From: a bacterium | GTDB taxonomy: Bacteria > Myxococcota_A > UBA9160 > UBA4427 | Length of the DNA: 64,000 nucleotides | Assembly (NCBI GenBank): GCA_024742285.1 | Contig: JANSYR010000019.1 | Span: 1 to 64,000 of the forward strand | Direction: 5' to 3' | Shown: one piece after another, positions 35,176 to 45,289 of the stretch | Position numbering within the stretch: position 1 is the first letter of the stretch | Layout: every line of letters begins with the position of its first letter | Made by a program: the position numbers and the translations under genes | Notes under the pieces: model-generated | What the model saw: only the letters and a program-made list of their open reading frames with translations | The model's database searches: none | Told to the model about the DNA's origin: nothing

Positions 35176-36990
35176 ATGTTGGAAGCAGGGGACGCAGCTG
35201 CCTTCGGGGCCCTGTCCGTAGCGCTCTTCGCGCTCGGAGCAGGCGCGCTCGTCGCCGGCGTCCTCTTCTTGTCGGCCGAGGAGCGGCCCGGTGGTTTCTG
35301 GGTGATCGCCTGGGCGGCGATTCTGCTCGCCGGCGGCTTCTATACCGGGGAGTCGAGCGGTTGGGCGGGCGCGTCCCACCTGGGCATGGTCGTCGATGCG
35401 CTCTTCGCGCCTCTCATGCTGGTCGGCTGCTACGCGCTGCGATGCGGCGCGGCAGCGCCCCGATGGCCGCTGGGCGTCGGAGCCCTGGCGGGGGTGGCGC
35501 GCCTTTCGGCCGTCGCCTGGGGCCTCGCTTGGGCGGAGGTGCTCCTGGCGTTCACCGTCGCCCCTCTGCTCTTCCTCGCGGCGGCCGAGGTGACCTGGCG
35601 AGCGCCGGAGGCGATGCGTTTCCGACGAACGATCGCGGTCTTCCTGGCCGGATTCGCGGCCATCGAGATCCTCGACGCCGTACGCGACTCGACGACCGGG
35701 GAGAACACGGTCCTGTACGGCACGCTCGCGGCCGTCGGTTTCCCCCTCGCGGCCTTCCAGCTCGCGTCGCGCATCGACGCACTCCAGCAGGGGCTGACCT
35801 CCGCGGAAGCCGCTTCCGCCGCGGCCGAACGCCGGCGGGATGTCGATCGCAGCCACTTCCACGGCCTCTTCGACGAGGTCCGGGAGCTCGTGGCGGAGCT
35901 CGACGGCGAGACCCGGATCATCTTCGTGAACGCACGCGCGCTCGAGCTCTTCGGCATCGAGCCCGAGGCGGTGATCGGTCTCCGGGCAATCGATCTCGTT
36001 CCGCCGGCCGTCCGCCCCGCGGCCGAGGCCAGCTGGAAGATGCAGGTGCGACCGGGCGGCCTCGAGGAGCCGGTCACCTTCGCGCTCCCGGGGTTCGGCG
36101 CGAACGGCGGTGACGTCGTTCTCGAGGTGAACGTGAGCGAGCAGAGCTTCGAGGGCGAGTCCCGCTATCTCGTGCTCGCTCGGGACGTGACCGATCGGCA
36201 CGAGAGCGAGGCGCAGCTCGAAGCGCGACAGCGCGAGCTCGAGGCGCGGATCGCGGCGAGCCGCGAAGAGCTGCGCGCGGCTCAGCTGCGCCTCGAGGAC
36301 CAGGAGCGTCTCGCCGTCGTCGGTACGCTCGCATCCGGGATCGCCCATCAGATCAACAACCCGCTCGGCGCGATCCGCGCGGCCGCGGATTTCGCGCTCC
36401 TCGAGGCGGACACGCTGGAGGGGCCGCGGATCTCGCGCGAAGCCCTCGAGCGGATCGGAGAGGAGGCGGAGCGGGCCGGTCTGATCGTGAAGAGCGTGCT
36501 GCGCTTCGCGCGTCAGGGCGCCACGCCGAAATGGATCGACGACCTCACGCCCGTCGTGCGCCGATCGGCGACCCTCTGTCGCGACTACCTCGAGAAGAGA
36601 GGGGCGTCCCTCGAGATCCACGCGACGGACGCGGAGCTCCCGATGCTGATGAGCCCGATCGAGATCGAACAGCTGGTCGTCAATCTCGTTCGCAACGCGG
36701 CGGAGTCGAAGGAGCGCGGGGCGAACGTGCAGGTCTCGATCGATCGCCATCCGAACGCCTGCGTGGCGCGGCTGCTGGTCGAAGACGACGGAGGCGGGAT
36801 TCCTCAGAACGTCTTGCCGGAGGTCTTCGATCCCTTCTATACGACCCGGATTCAGGAGGGCGGCTCGGGGCTCGGTCTCTCCGTGGCCCACGGCATCGTC
36901 GAGGACCACGGCGGAACCATCCGGATCGAGAGCAAGTCCGGCGACGGCACGCGCGTGATCGTCGAGTTCCCCCTCCGCCCGACGAGCTAG
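35176..36990 (+). CDS. Membrane-bound PAS sensor histidine kinase
   Basis: The 604-residue protein starts at the ATG at 35176 with aggagca upstream. Residues 5-205 contain about seven hydrophobic helices (for example ALFALGAGALVAGVLFLSA). A short coiled coil leads into a PAS domain near 230-345 (GETRIIFVNARALELFGIEP). The phosphoacceptor is H391 in LASGIAHQINNPLGAI. The ATPase shows LVVNLVRNAAES, DDGGGI and GSGLGLSVAHGIVEDHGG. No response regulator gene is next to it, so the output partner is unknown. The 7-TM-like input suggests sensing at the membrane. Confidence 0.93.
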   Translation: MLEAGDAAAFGALSVALFALGAGALVAGVLFLSAEERPGGFWVIAWAAILLAGGFYTGESSGWAGASHLGMVVDALFAPLMLVGCYALRCGAAAPRWPLGVGALAGVARLSAVAWGLAWAEVLLAFTVAPLLFLAAAEVTWRAPEAMRFRRTIAVFLAGFAAIEILDAVRDSTTGENTVLYGTLAAVGFPLAAFQLASRIDALQQGLTSAEAASAAAERRRDVDRSHFHGLFDEVRELVAELDGETRIIFVNARALELFGIEPEAVIGLRAIDLVPPAVRPAAEASWKMQVRPGGLEEPVTFALPGFGANGGDVVLEVNVSEQSFEGESRYLVLARDVTDRHESEAQLEARQRELEARIAASREELRAAQLRLEDQERLAVVGTLASGIAHQINNPLGAIRAAADFALLEADTLEGPRISREALERIGEEAERAGLIVKSVLRFARQGATPKWIDDLTPVVRRSATLCRDYLEKRGASLEIHATDAELPMLMSPIEIEQLVVNLVRNAAESKERGANVQVSIDRHPNACVARLLVEDDGGGIPQNVLPEVFDPFYTTRIQEGGSGLGLSVAHGIVEDHGGTIRIESKSGDGTRVIVEFPLRPTS

Positions 36991-36994
36991 AACG

Positions 36995-37025
36995 AAAAAG
37001 CCCCCGGATCCGAAGATCCGAGGGC
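36995..37025 (-). terminator. Intrinsic terminator of the zinc-ribbon gene, UUCG loop
   Basis: On the minus strand the stem runs from 37025 to 37000 with an 11-bp arm (one G-U pair, which would be a C-A mismatch on the plus strand) and a C(UUCG)G tetraloop at 37014-37011. Five T residues follow (36999-36995). This is a classic rho-independent terminator for the 37058-37546 gene. It lies only 4 bp beyond the end of the convergent kinase gene. Confidence 0.9.
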
Positions 37026-37057
37026 GTTCGTGGTTCGTCGGGACTCCGGAGCCCGTC

Positions 37058-37546
37058 CTAGCGTCGCTGCTCGCGGAGCCCGCTCGCCTCCCACTCCTTG
37101 GAGAGCTGCTTGAGCTTGCGCGAGAACTCCTCGAAGGGGTCGTCGAAGGAGAGGATGATCTCGGTCGTGCGCGGGATGTCGTCGCCGTTCAGCAGACCGC
37201 GGTAGCGGTTCAGATTCGCGAGGATGGCCTCGGCGACCTTGAGCGCGCGCTTCTCCGTCTTGATCAGGGGCGACTGGAGCGTGTAGACGTTGTTGCGTCC
37301 CCAGAGGCTCTCGTCGCGGACGATCGCGATCTCGCGGTAGACGCCGTTGATCGGATCGAAGTTGTACTCGACGCGGACCTCCTTGAAGATGTCCGAGTTG
37401 CCGGTGTAGAACCCGCGTTCCTTCTCCACCTTGCCGAGCTGTCGGCAGCGCGGACAGTAGAAGGTGTCGCCGTGATTGAGCAGGAACACGCCCTTGGCGT
37501 AGTCCTCGCAATCCGTGTTCTCGCAATATCCAACGCCGCGCTTCAT
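37058..37546 (-). CDS. Conserved-looking zinc-ribbon protein
   Basis: The protein has a putative N-terminal zinc ribbon with CENTDC and YCPRC (four Cys). Residues from about 45 on form a mixed alpha/beta domain with RVEYNFDPINGVYREIAIVR and a helical C-terminus (FDDPFEEFSRKLKQLSKEWE). I do not recognise the family. The ATG at 37546 is preferred because a gagga site lies about 8 bp upstream; another in-frame ATG three codons earlier (37555) abuts that site. It has its own terminator at 36995-37025, so it is a single-gene unit. Confidence 0.7.
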   Translation of the reverse strand: MKRGVGYCENTDCEDYAKGVFLLNHGDTFYCPRCRQLGKVEKERGFYTGNSDIFKEVRVEYNFDPINGVYREIAIVRDESLWGRNNVYTLQSPLIKTEKRALKVAEAILANLNRYRGLLNGDDIPRTTEIILSFDDPFEEFSRKLKQLSKEWEASGLREQRR

Positions 37547-37555
37547 GCTGGCCAT

Positions 37556-38264
37556 CCTCTTGGATGCCTCCTTCGGTCCATCGTGTCTTGCTCGGGGCCC
37601 CTCTGAGACTCATCCCGTAGCCACACGCGTTCCGTCTATTCGCCAGGGTAGAAGAGCAAGTCGCGTGCCACGGGCGGGGGGAGCTGGGGGGCGTTCCGTC
37701 CGCGATCGAGCTTGCCGATGGTACCCGAATTGCCTGCCGGTCGACTGCCTTTGGTCCGCCGATTCGATGCCGGGGCATCGATCGAGGATCGTGTTGAAGA
37801 CGCTCTTGCGTCCTGCTTCGTTCCCCCGAAGGCGCGCTCCGCGATTGGATCGCGTCGTAGGGTCCTGTCTGCTGCGGGTTCGTCGGTCGCGTTCCGACCA
37901 AAAGTGGAAGAAGACTTCCGCGCCCCACGCGGTGCGCAATTCCTCGCGCAGCGGCCTCGCGGCCTGCCCGGGCCAGGAAGTCGGCGGGCAGCGTCCAAGT
38001 GGTCGCCGCGCGATCCCTCGAGCCGGGGGGTCGCTCGGTTCGCTGCGTGTCCCTTGCTCATCGGTCGGACGACCCGATCGGCCGGCCGCTCCGCATTCGG
38101 GACGGGGAGAGGGAAGCGTGGGGAGCGCAGTTCTCCTTCGAGTCCAGGGGGTGGAAAACGCGTGCCGGGACGAGCCCGTGGCCACAATGTTTCCGGAGAC
38201 CGAAGTCTTGTCAACCGCGATTTGATTTCGGTGAAGCGGTCAGGCGTCACTCTGCCGCGATGCG
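37556..38264. other. 709-bp intergenic stretch, no gene seen
   Basis: This is the longest gene-free stretch in the window, between the zinc-ribbon gene (which starts nearby, minus) and ccmC (which ends at 38265, minus). Six-frame reading gives only Arg/Pro-rich shadow frames. A small dyad (gatgccggggcatc) lies near 37767. The last 100 bp are less GC-rich (gtcttgtcaaccgcgatttg). I see no tRNA, terminator or convincing promoter. Confidence 0.4.
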
Positions 38265-38990
38265 TCAGACGCGGTCCGCCTCCGTCGCCGCCCGATCGCC
38301 GTCGAGTCGGTCCGTCTCGGCGCGTAGAGCGCCTACACGCCAGCGCAGCGCGAGCAGATAGGCGAACACGAAGAAGAGCGTCAAATTTCCGACGAGGAAG
38401 GGGAGGCCCATCCCCTCACCCAGCCCGGAGCTCTCGTTGGCCAGATTGTCCGGATGCACCGCGCCTCCGACGAGGTCGATGATCCAGTAGTTGAGCGGGA
38501 TCAGGACGACGCCGAGGATCCCGTAGATCGAAGCGAACCGGGCCGCGCGCTCGTCGCCCTCGGTGAAGCTGCGCAGCAGCAGGTACGCCACGTAGACGAA
38601 GAAGAGCAGGAGGGTGAGCGTCAGCCGCGCGTCCCACACCCACCAGTTCCCCGGTCCCCAGGCGCCGCGCGCCCAGATGGGGCCCGTGATCAACATGAGC
38701 AGACAGAAGAGCGTTCCGACCTCGGCGCCGGCGATCGCGAGCTGGTCGTGGATCTCGCGCCCGCGCCAGAGGAAGAGCCCGCCGGCGATCGCCGTCGCGA
38801 CGAATCCCAGGTAGGCGCCGTAGGCGAGCGGCGGATGCACGTAGAGAATCTTCTGCATCACGCCCTGGATCGAATCGAGGGGGGCCGCCGCGACGGTCCA
38901 CGCCCAGATCGGAAGCAGCACGACGACGAGCCAGCCGAGTACGCGGAGCGTCGGTTCGAGTCGATCGGGAGCGGACGGCGGGTTCGTCAT
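38265..38990 (-). CDS. ccmC: Heme exporter protein CcmC
   Basis: The 241-residue protein has six transmembrane helices and the heme-handling WWD motif (GPGNWWVWDARLT). His residues in YVHPPLAYGAY and GAVHPDN match the two axial ligands of CcmC. It loads heme onto CcmE in the periplasm. It is the last gene of the ccm operon, 99 bp after ccmB. The C-terminal cytoplasmic tail is charged and short. Confidence 0.95.
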   Translation of the reverse strand: MTNPPSAPDRLEPTLRVLGWLVVVLLPIWAWTVAAAPLDSIQGVMQKILYVHPPLAYGAYLGFVATAIAGGLFLWRGREIHDQLAIAGAEVGTLFCLLMLITGPIWARGAWGPGNWWVWDARLTLTLLLFFVYVAYLLLRSFTEGDERAARFASIYGILGVVLIPLNYWIIDLVGGAVHPDNLANESSGLGEGMGLPFLVGNLTLFFVFAYLLALRWRVGALRAETDRLDGDRAATEADRV

Positions 38991-39089
38991 GGCGGAGAAT
39001 CCTTGTGGCGCGGAACAGGGTGCCTTCGGAGCGCGTCACCGTCGAGCCGCGAATGGCTGCACGGGATGGGGAATGGACTCGCCTCGCGG

Positions 39090-39755
39090 CTACTCGTCCA
39101 GCACGTAGTCGAAGAGCAGGAACGAGAGGACGAGATAGATCCCGCCGATCACGATCAGCGGTTGGAGGAGGCCCAGCCCGACCGGATCGCCGGCGAGGCT
39201 GACCGTGGTCCCCCGGACCGCCGCCGCGAGCACCGGGATCAGCGTCGGGATCAGGAGCACGGGCAGGAGAACTTCCCGGAACCGGCTTCGTACGCTCATC
39301 GCCGAGAGCAGCGTACCCACGCTGCAGATGGCCATGTTCGCGCAGGCGACGATCGCCGCGCTCCCCCCGAGTCCGACCGAGAGATCGACCCGGAAGAAGA
39401 GGGCGAAGACCAGGGCGGTCAGGACCTGGACCAGGGTGATCAGGATCCAGGTCGCGGCCGCCTTGCCGAGGAAGATCCAGCCGCGGGTGCCCGGCGCGAG
39501 GGCGAGGGCGGTCATCGCCTCGTTCTCGAGCTCGGTGGCGAACGTCCTTCCGAGACCGATCACCGCCGCGAACACGTAGGTCACCCAGAGCAGCCCCGGC
39601 GCGAGCCGCGCGATCTCGTCCTCCTCCATCTCGGGGAAGGCGAACTGGAAGACGATCACGACGAGGAAGGAGAAGACCGTCATCGCGACGATCCGGTCCC
39701 GCGAACGCCACTCGGTCACGAGGTCCTTCCAGAGCAGGGCGAGCGCGACGTTCAC
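39090..39755 (-). CDS. ccmB: Heme exporter protein CcmB
   Basis: The 221-residue protein starts at a GTG with ggggag upstream. It has six hydrophobic helices and the CcmB N-terminal block LLWKDLVTEWRSRDRI. LAPGTRGWIFLGKAAATWIL and GLLQPLIVIGGIYLVLSFLL are also typical. It is the membrane partner of CcmA in the ABC-type complex that releases holo-CcmE. It lies 35 bp downstream of ccmA. Confidence 0.93.
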   Translation of the reverse strand: MNVALALLWKDLVTEWRSRDRIVAMTVFSFLVVIVFQFAFPEMEEDEIARLAPGLLWVTYVFAAVIGLGRTFATELENEAMTALALAPGTRGWIFLGKAAATWILITLVQVLTALVFALFFRVDLSVGLGGSAAIVACANMAICSVGTLLSAMSVRSRFREVLLPVLLIPTLIPVLAAAVRGTTVSLAGDPVGLGLLQPLIVIGGIYLVLSFLLFDYVLDE

Positions 39756-39789
39756 GGTCGGCTCCCCTCGCGGCCCTGCGGTCGGCTCG

Positions 39790-40535
<746 letters not shown>

Positions 40536-40539
<4 letters not shown>

Positions 40540-42488
40540 CCCTCGTCGCCCCCGGCGCTCGCGGGCTGGAGCGCGCCGCCGCAATGGGAGCAGAAGCGCC
40601 AGTTCGGATCGACGCGCCCGCCGCAACTCGGGCAGAACGTGCCGGTCGGGATCGCGTCGGCGTCGACCGGCGCGGCGGCGGCCTCGGTCGAGGTCGGTGC
40701 GGCGGTCGATTCGGCCGCCGCGGAGGGCGTCGGGGCCTGCGCGGCGTTCGTCTCGGGCTCGGCGTGCGCCCGCTCCTCGCGCATCAGCTCGATCGCTTGC
40801 CCGCGGAGCGACTCGCGCATGGACGCGTAGTCCGCCTCGTCGAGCTTCCCGGTCTCGAAGTCGTGGTCGAGATCGGCGATGTCGGCGTAGACGCCCTCGC
40901 GCTCTTCGCGGATGCGCGCGAGGGTCGGGTCGATCCGGCTCGTGCTGCGCTGGCTGCTCCGAAGCGGGGAGACCATGAACCAGGCGGCGGCCGCGACACC
41001 GAGGAAGGTGAGGGCGAGGGTCGCCTCCTGCGGGAGTCCGCTGCCGCGTAGCGGCTCGAGACGCAGGTCGACGGTCTCGTGCATCTCGACGTTGTAGGCC
41101 TCGCGGTGGAGATAGTTCCGCGTCCGGTTGCGGAAGGGGCGGCGGCGATGGAGACGCGAGCTCTCGAGGGCGAGGCCGGTGTCGGCGATCAGGACGTTCA
41201 GGGTCTGGACTTCGCGCGGGAAGCGCATGCCGACGTCGACGCCGTCCGGGCCACTCGGCATCCGGTACTTGAAGCCGATCGAGTGCTCGCCGGGGCCGAT
41301 CGGTCCGAGCACGTCGAAGCCGCCGTCTTCGGTCGGCACGAGCCCGAAGGCCTCCGCTTCCCGGGCGACCCCGTCGAGGGTCGCTCCGCGGGGCACCGCG
41401 ACGTGCAGGAGCGGCGCTTCCCGTGTGCCCGTCACGGGGGCGCCAGGCGATACGACGAGACTGAGGTCGACGTTCGCTTCGAGGCGGGTGTCGTCGAAGT
41501 CCACCCAGACGTCCGCGCGCGGAAGCACCACGGCGCCCGGATCCCGGCGACTCTCCGGCAGCGTGAAGGCGACCCGGATCGACTCGCCCGCGCGCAGGCC
41601 GTCGCGTGCCCAGCTTTCGAGCGGTTGTGCATCGTCGTCCGCGAGGGTGCGCGAGGGGACGAGGCCGTCGCCGTCGACGGTGAGACCCGAGGTGCCCGCG
41701 ACCACGACGAGGCGGCCCACAGCTTCGCGCAGGGCGATCTCGAAGTCGGCGTCGCGCGACGCGCCGTCGAGGGGCAGGCTCCACTGGTACTCGACGCGCT
41801 GCTCGCCGGGATAGAGCGGGCCGAAGAAGCGGACGCGCCCGTCCTGCATCGCGAGGTCGTCGCCGATCGAGTTGGGACCGGCGTCGAAGTCGAGGGGCGC
41901 ACTCGGCATCGGCCGTTCGAAGATCGCGGCCGCCGAGCCGTCCGCGGGCAGCTGGATGACGCGACTGCCGCGGCTGGTGAGCTTCAGGATCTCGGTCACG
42001 ACGACGCGGTCGCCCATCCAGTCGATGCGCGCGCGGAGCTCGTCGATCGTCACGCCCTGGATCTCGGTCGTCGGGCTCGAGACGCGGATGGTGATCTCGG
42101 CGTCCGTCTCGCCTTCCACGAAGGTGATGCGCTCGCCGAAGGGGATGTCGCCGACGCGGGCACCGACGAGATAGACGATGCCGGGGTCGTTCGAGATGCC
42201 GGTGAAGACGTGGCGCCCCTCGGCGTCGGTCACGCCGTTGGCGAGGCCCGGCATGCCGTTCGGGTCGAGCGCGTAGAGGGCGAGGTCGCGGCCTTCGAGC
42301 GAGAGCGCGGGCTCGTCGGTCACGAGCTCGACGACGAGCTCGCCCGGACCCGGCGGCGGTGGGGGCGCCTGACCGACGTCGTTTCCGTGCTGTGCGAAGG
42401 CCGCGCACGGGAATCCGATCGCGAGCAGGAGGACGGTGATCGCGACGCGAACGCGCGATCGCCTGAGGCGAGGCGGCGCAAGCTTCAC
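40536..42488 (-). CDS. Large periplasmic/membrane protein with CcmI-like helix and C-terminal zinc ribbon
   Basis: The 650-residue protein starts at a GTG overlapping the ccmF stop. After a signal peptide (VAITVLLLAIGFPCAAFAQH) comes a long beta-rich extracytoplasmic region (27-480), including ELVTDEPALSLEGRDLALYA. A transmembrane helix lies near 492-510 (LALTFLGVAAAAWFMVSPL). Next is a helical segment resembling the CcmI N-terminus (IREEREGVYADIADLDHDFE, TGKLDEADY; near 522-560). A Ser/Ala-rich linker ends in paired CxxC motifs (CPSCGG, CSHCGG near 618-640). Its site between ccmF and ccmA suggests apocytochrome handling; CcmH/G-type Cys motifs are absent. The combination is unusual. Confidence 0.75.
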
Positions 42489-44560
42489 GCGCGGCTCTCC
42501 GCTCGAGCGCCGCTGTCCTGCTGGGCGTTTTCTTTCTGGGCGTTCTCTCTCTGGGCGTTCTCTCTCTGGGCGTTCTCTCTCTGGGCGTTCTCTCTCTGGG
42601 GATGGGGCCAGAGCACGATCAGACAACCGACGACGAAGAGGACGCCTCCGCTCCAACCCCAGTTGACCAGCGGGTTGTGATAGATCTTGAACGTGCCGGA
42701 GCCGTCGGGCTCCACCGCCGTGAGGATCACGTAGAGGTCCTCCCGCCAGCCCGACCAGATCGCCGGGATCGAGTTCGGCTGCTGTTCTAGCCAGTAGAGC
42801 CGCTTCTCCGGCGTCATGACGGCCAGGGGCGTACCGCTGTGGCCGTCCTGATCGCTGTTCCGATAGAGCGCGAGGCGCGCCTTGGCGCCGCCGTAGTGCT
42901 GGGCGGGGATCGCCTCTGCGGTCAGGTAGTGGAGCCGGAACTCGTTGATCGTGGTCGAGTCGCCCGGTCGGATGTTCTCGAGCTTCTCCGTGTTGAAGGC
43001 CGCACCGGAGACGCCGAGCAGGAGGATCACCACGCCGGCGTGGACGATGTACCCGCCGTAGCGCCGCTGGTTGCGTCGCAGGAGCGTCGTGAGCGCCGTC
43101 CAGACACCCTCGCCGCGTCGCTGCACCCGCGCGTTGATCGCGCGGGCGTACTCCTGGACGATCGTCGCGAGCACGAAGGCGCCGAGGCCCCAGGCCGAGA
43201 TCGCCCAATAGCCCGGCGCGGTCCCGAAGAGCACGAGCACGCCGAGGGCGGTCACCGCTCCGATCGCGGCGGGAACGACGAACTGGCGTTGCAGACTCGC
43301 GAGGCTGGCCTTGCGCCAGGCGATCAGCGGACCGATGCCGGTCAGGACCATGAGAAGGAGCGCGAGGATGCCCGCGAAGGTGTTGAAGTAGGGCGGGCCG
43401 AGGATCCGCCGCACGCCGCCGATCGTCTCGGTGAAGACCGGGAACATCGTGCCGACGAAGACGACGAAGAGGATCGCCATGAAGATCCAGTTGTTGATGA
43501 TGAAGCTCGCCTCGCGCGACAGCACGCTCTCGAGCTTGTTCGGGCTCCGCAGCCGGGGCAGGCGGAAGAGCAGCGCCGCGATGAAGCCCGCCAGCATGAT
43601 CGTCACGTAGAAGAGGAAGAGTCGGCCGAAGCTGTCACTGTTCGCGAAGGCGTGGACCGACTGGACGACGCCGGAGCGGGTCAGGAACGTGCCGAAGAGG
43701 CAGAGGCCGTAGGTCAGGCCGATCAGGACGATGTTCCAGGTCTTCAGCATGTCGCGCTTTTCCTGGATCATGACCGAGTGGATATAGGCCGTCCCGGCCA
43801 GCCAGGGCATGAGCGACGCGTTCTCGACGGGATCCCAGGCCCAGTAGCCGCCCCAGCCCAGGACTTCGTAGGCCCAGCGTCCGCCGAGCATGATCCCGAC
43901 CGAGAGCACGCTCCAGGCGAAGAGCGTCCAACGCCGCGTCGTCCGGAACCACGTCGTCCCGAGCTCGCCGGTCACGAGTGCCGCGAAAGCGAAGGAGAAG
44001 GGCAGGGCGAAGCCGGTGAAGCCCGTGTAGAGCATGACCGGGTGGATCATCATCACCGGGTGCTGGAGCAGCGGGTTCAACCCGTTCCCGTCCGAGAGCC
44101 GGTCTGCGTAGGGGACACGCTCGAAGGGCGGAGTCTCGAAGTTCAGCAGGTAGAGGAAGAACGCGACGTTCAGCAGCATCGCGACGCAGACCCAGGGCAT
44201 CAGCCGTCGGTTCTGGGTCCGGTTGCCGAAGATCGCGACGGCGGCGTAGGCGGTCAGCATCCAGCCCCAGAGGAGCAGCGACCCGGCCTGACCGCCCCAG
44301 AGCGCGCCGAGCCGGTAGTGGAGCGGCATCGTCCGCGCGGAGTGACTGGCGACGTAGGCGAGCGAGAAGTCGTTGTTCGCGAGCGCCCAGAAGAGCGCGA
44401 GCATCGCCGTCGAGCAGGCGGCGAAGACGAGCAGCATCGAGCGCTCGCTCACTCGCGTCCATTCTTCGCGTCGGGTCAGTCCGGCGTACACGCCGGCGCC
44501 GACCCCGAGCGCGCAGAGCAGGAGTCCGAGGCGAAGCGCGTAGAGTCCGATGTCCGCCAT
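42485..44560 (-). CDS. ccmF: Cytochrome c heme lyase subunit CcmF
   Basis: The 691-residue polytopic protein carries the heme-binding WWD motif (WGGYWAWDPVENASLMPW) near residue 240. Conserved His positions appear in LLQHPVMMIHPVMLYTGFTG, AYIHSVMIQEKRDMLKTWNI and YIVHAGVVILLLGVSG. It ligates heme from CcmE to apocytochrome c with CcmH/I partners. The C-terminus carries five pentapeptide repeats (QRENA/QKENA) encoded by a 15-bp DNA array, which is not a usual CcmF feature. It begins directly after ccmE with no gap. Confidence 0.95.
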   Translation of the reverse strand: MADIGLYALRLGLLLCALGVGAGVYAGLTRREEWTRVSERSMLLVFAACSTAMLALFWALANNDFSLAYVASHSARTMPLHYRLGALWGGQAGSLLLWGWMLTAYAAVAIFGNRTQNRRLMPWVCVAMLLNVAFFLYLLNFETPPFERVPYADRLSDGNGLNPLLQHPVMMIHPVMLYTGFTGFALPFSFAFAALVTGELGTTWFRTTRRWTLFAWSVLSVGIMLGGRWAYEVLGWGGYWAWDPVENASLMPWLAGTAYIHSVMIQEKRDMLKTWNIVLIGLTYGLCLFGTFLTRSGVVQSVHAFANSDSFGRLFLFYVTIMLAGFIAALLFRLPRLRSPNKLESVLSREASFIINNWIFMAILFVVFVGTMFPVFTETIGGVRRILGPPYFNTFAGILALLLMVLTGIGPLIAWRKASLASLQRQFVVPAAIGAVTALGVLVLFGTAPGYWAISAWGLGAFVLATIVQEYARAINARVQRRGEGVWTALTTLLRRNQRRYGGYIVHAGVVILLLGVSGAAFNTEKLENIRPGDSTTINEFRLHYLTAEAIPAQHYGGAKARLALYRNSDQDGHSGTPLAVMTPEKRLYWLEQQPNSIPAIWSGWREDLYVILTAVEPDGSGTFKIYHNPLVNWGWSGGVLFVVGCLIVLWPHPQRENAQRENAQRENAQRENAQKENAQQDSGARAESRA
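42522..42596 (-). repeat. 15-bp tandem repeat encoding QRENA at the CcmF C-terminus
   Basis: Five units lie at 42522, 42537, 42552, 42567 and 42582. The last four are identical and the first differs at two bases (QKENA). They sit in frame in the CcmF C-terminal tail, just after its last transmembrane helix, so unit-number changes would keep the frame. Confidence 0.95.
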
Positions 44561-45022
44561 CTACAGATCCACGCTCGCCTGGTCGGCGGGCCCCGCCTGG
44601 GCCTCGAACTTCGACGGGCACTTCGCGAGCAGATTGTCCGCCACGAAGACCCGAGCCCCGCGGTTCAACTCGAGCTGGCCTTCGACCACGACCTCGGCGC
44701 CGTCCTTGAACAGGTCGGGGGTCTCGAGGCTCTCGTAGACGACGGCGAGGGTCTGCCCGACCGGGCCGCCCGCGTGGGGCGGGTGGTTCTGGACGTGGAA
44801 GACGACGCGTTGCCCGTCGAGGTCGCGCTCGATCGACTCGTTCGCGACGTAGCCGTGGACGCGCGCGCTGCGGCCGACCATCTCGCCGGCGTTGGCGTGG
44901 AACTCGTCGAGGTCCTGGAAGTACTGGAACGAGAGGCCGGCTTCCATCTGGGTCGTGCCCCACCAACCGAGCAGTGCGGCGATGGCGACGACGCCGATGG
45001 CAATCTGGACACCCTTGGACAT
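44561..45022 (-). CDS. ccmE: Heme chaperone CcmE, CxxxF variant
   Basis: The 153-residue protein has an N-terminal anchor helix (IAIGVVAIAALLGWWGT) and the CcmE OB-like fold (VRVHGYVA-type strand, VVVEGQLELNRGARVFVADN). In classical CcmE a HxxxY motif follows the LAK strand; here it reads LAKCPSKF, so C135 replaces the heme-binding His and F139 replaces the Tyr. CxxxY CcmE forms are known from some delta-proteobacteria and archaea; CxxxF is further diverged. It starts the ccm operon, about 140 nt after the promoter at 45172-45200, and ccmF follows immediately. Confidence 0.9.
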   Translation of the reverse strand: MSKGVQIAIGVVAIAALLGWWGTTQMEAGLSFQYFQDLDEFHANAGEMVGRSARVHGYVANESIERDLDGQRVVFHVQNHPPHAGGPVGQTLAVVYESLETPDLFKDGAEVVVEGQLELNRGARVFVADNLLAKCPSKFEAQAGPADQASVDL

Positions 45023-45171
45023 GGATTTCGTCCCGTTTCCTCGTCGACGAGCCGGCGTCCGTGCTCGCGTCGCAGGCCGAGGGGCCCGGCGAGCGGGGAA
45101 GCGCGCGCGGCGCGTCGGTTCGAGGGGGTTGGAGGCTTCTGGGAGCGCGTCCGGAATCGGTGGACGAGCCG

Positions 45172-45200
45172 AGATTAGCTTCGGCCCCCGGGTGTGTCAA
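45172..45200 (-). promoter_or_regulatory. Near-consensus promoter of the ccm operon
   Basis: On the minus strand a perfect TTGACA (45200-45195) is followed by a 17-bp spacer and TAATCT (45177-45172). This is the best sigma70-type promoter in the window. The start would lie near 45165, leaving a leader of about 140 nt before ccmE. Confidence 0.75.
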
Positions 45201-45254
45201 AGACGGTTGGGGCGAAAATTGCTTTGTTTTCGGACACTTGGACGATTGGCTGCC

Positions 45255-45283
45255 TTGACGCTCTCGAACCACCGGGCTAACCG
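45255..45283 (+). promoter_or_regulatory. Promoter of the aminotransferase-engB unit
   Basis: TTGACG (45255-45260), 17 bp, then TAACCG (45278-45283). The -10 box ends 6 bp before the ATG at 45290, so the message is probably leaderless. It is divergent from the ccm promoter 55 bp away. Confidence 0.5.
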
Positions 45284-45289
45284 AGGCGC

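Noticed and set aside
42522-42596. Short tandem repeats suggesting CRISPR or an integration hotspot
   Set aside because: No spacers; the units are in frame in ccmF.
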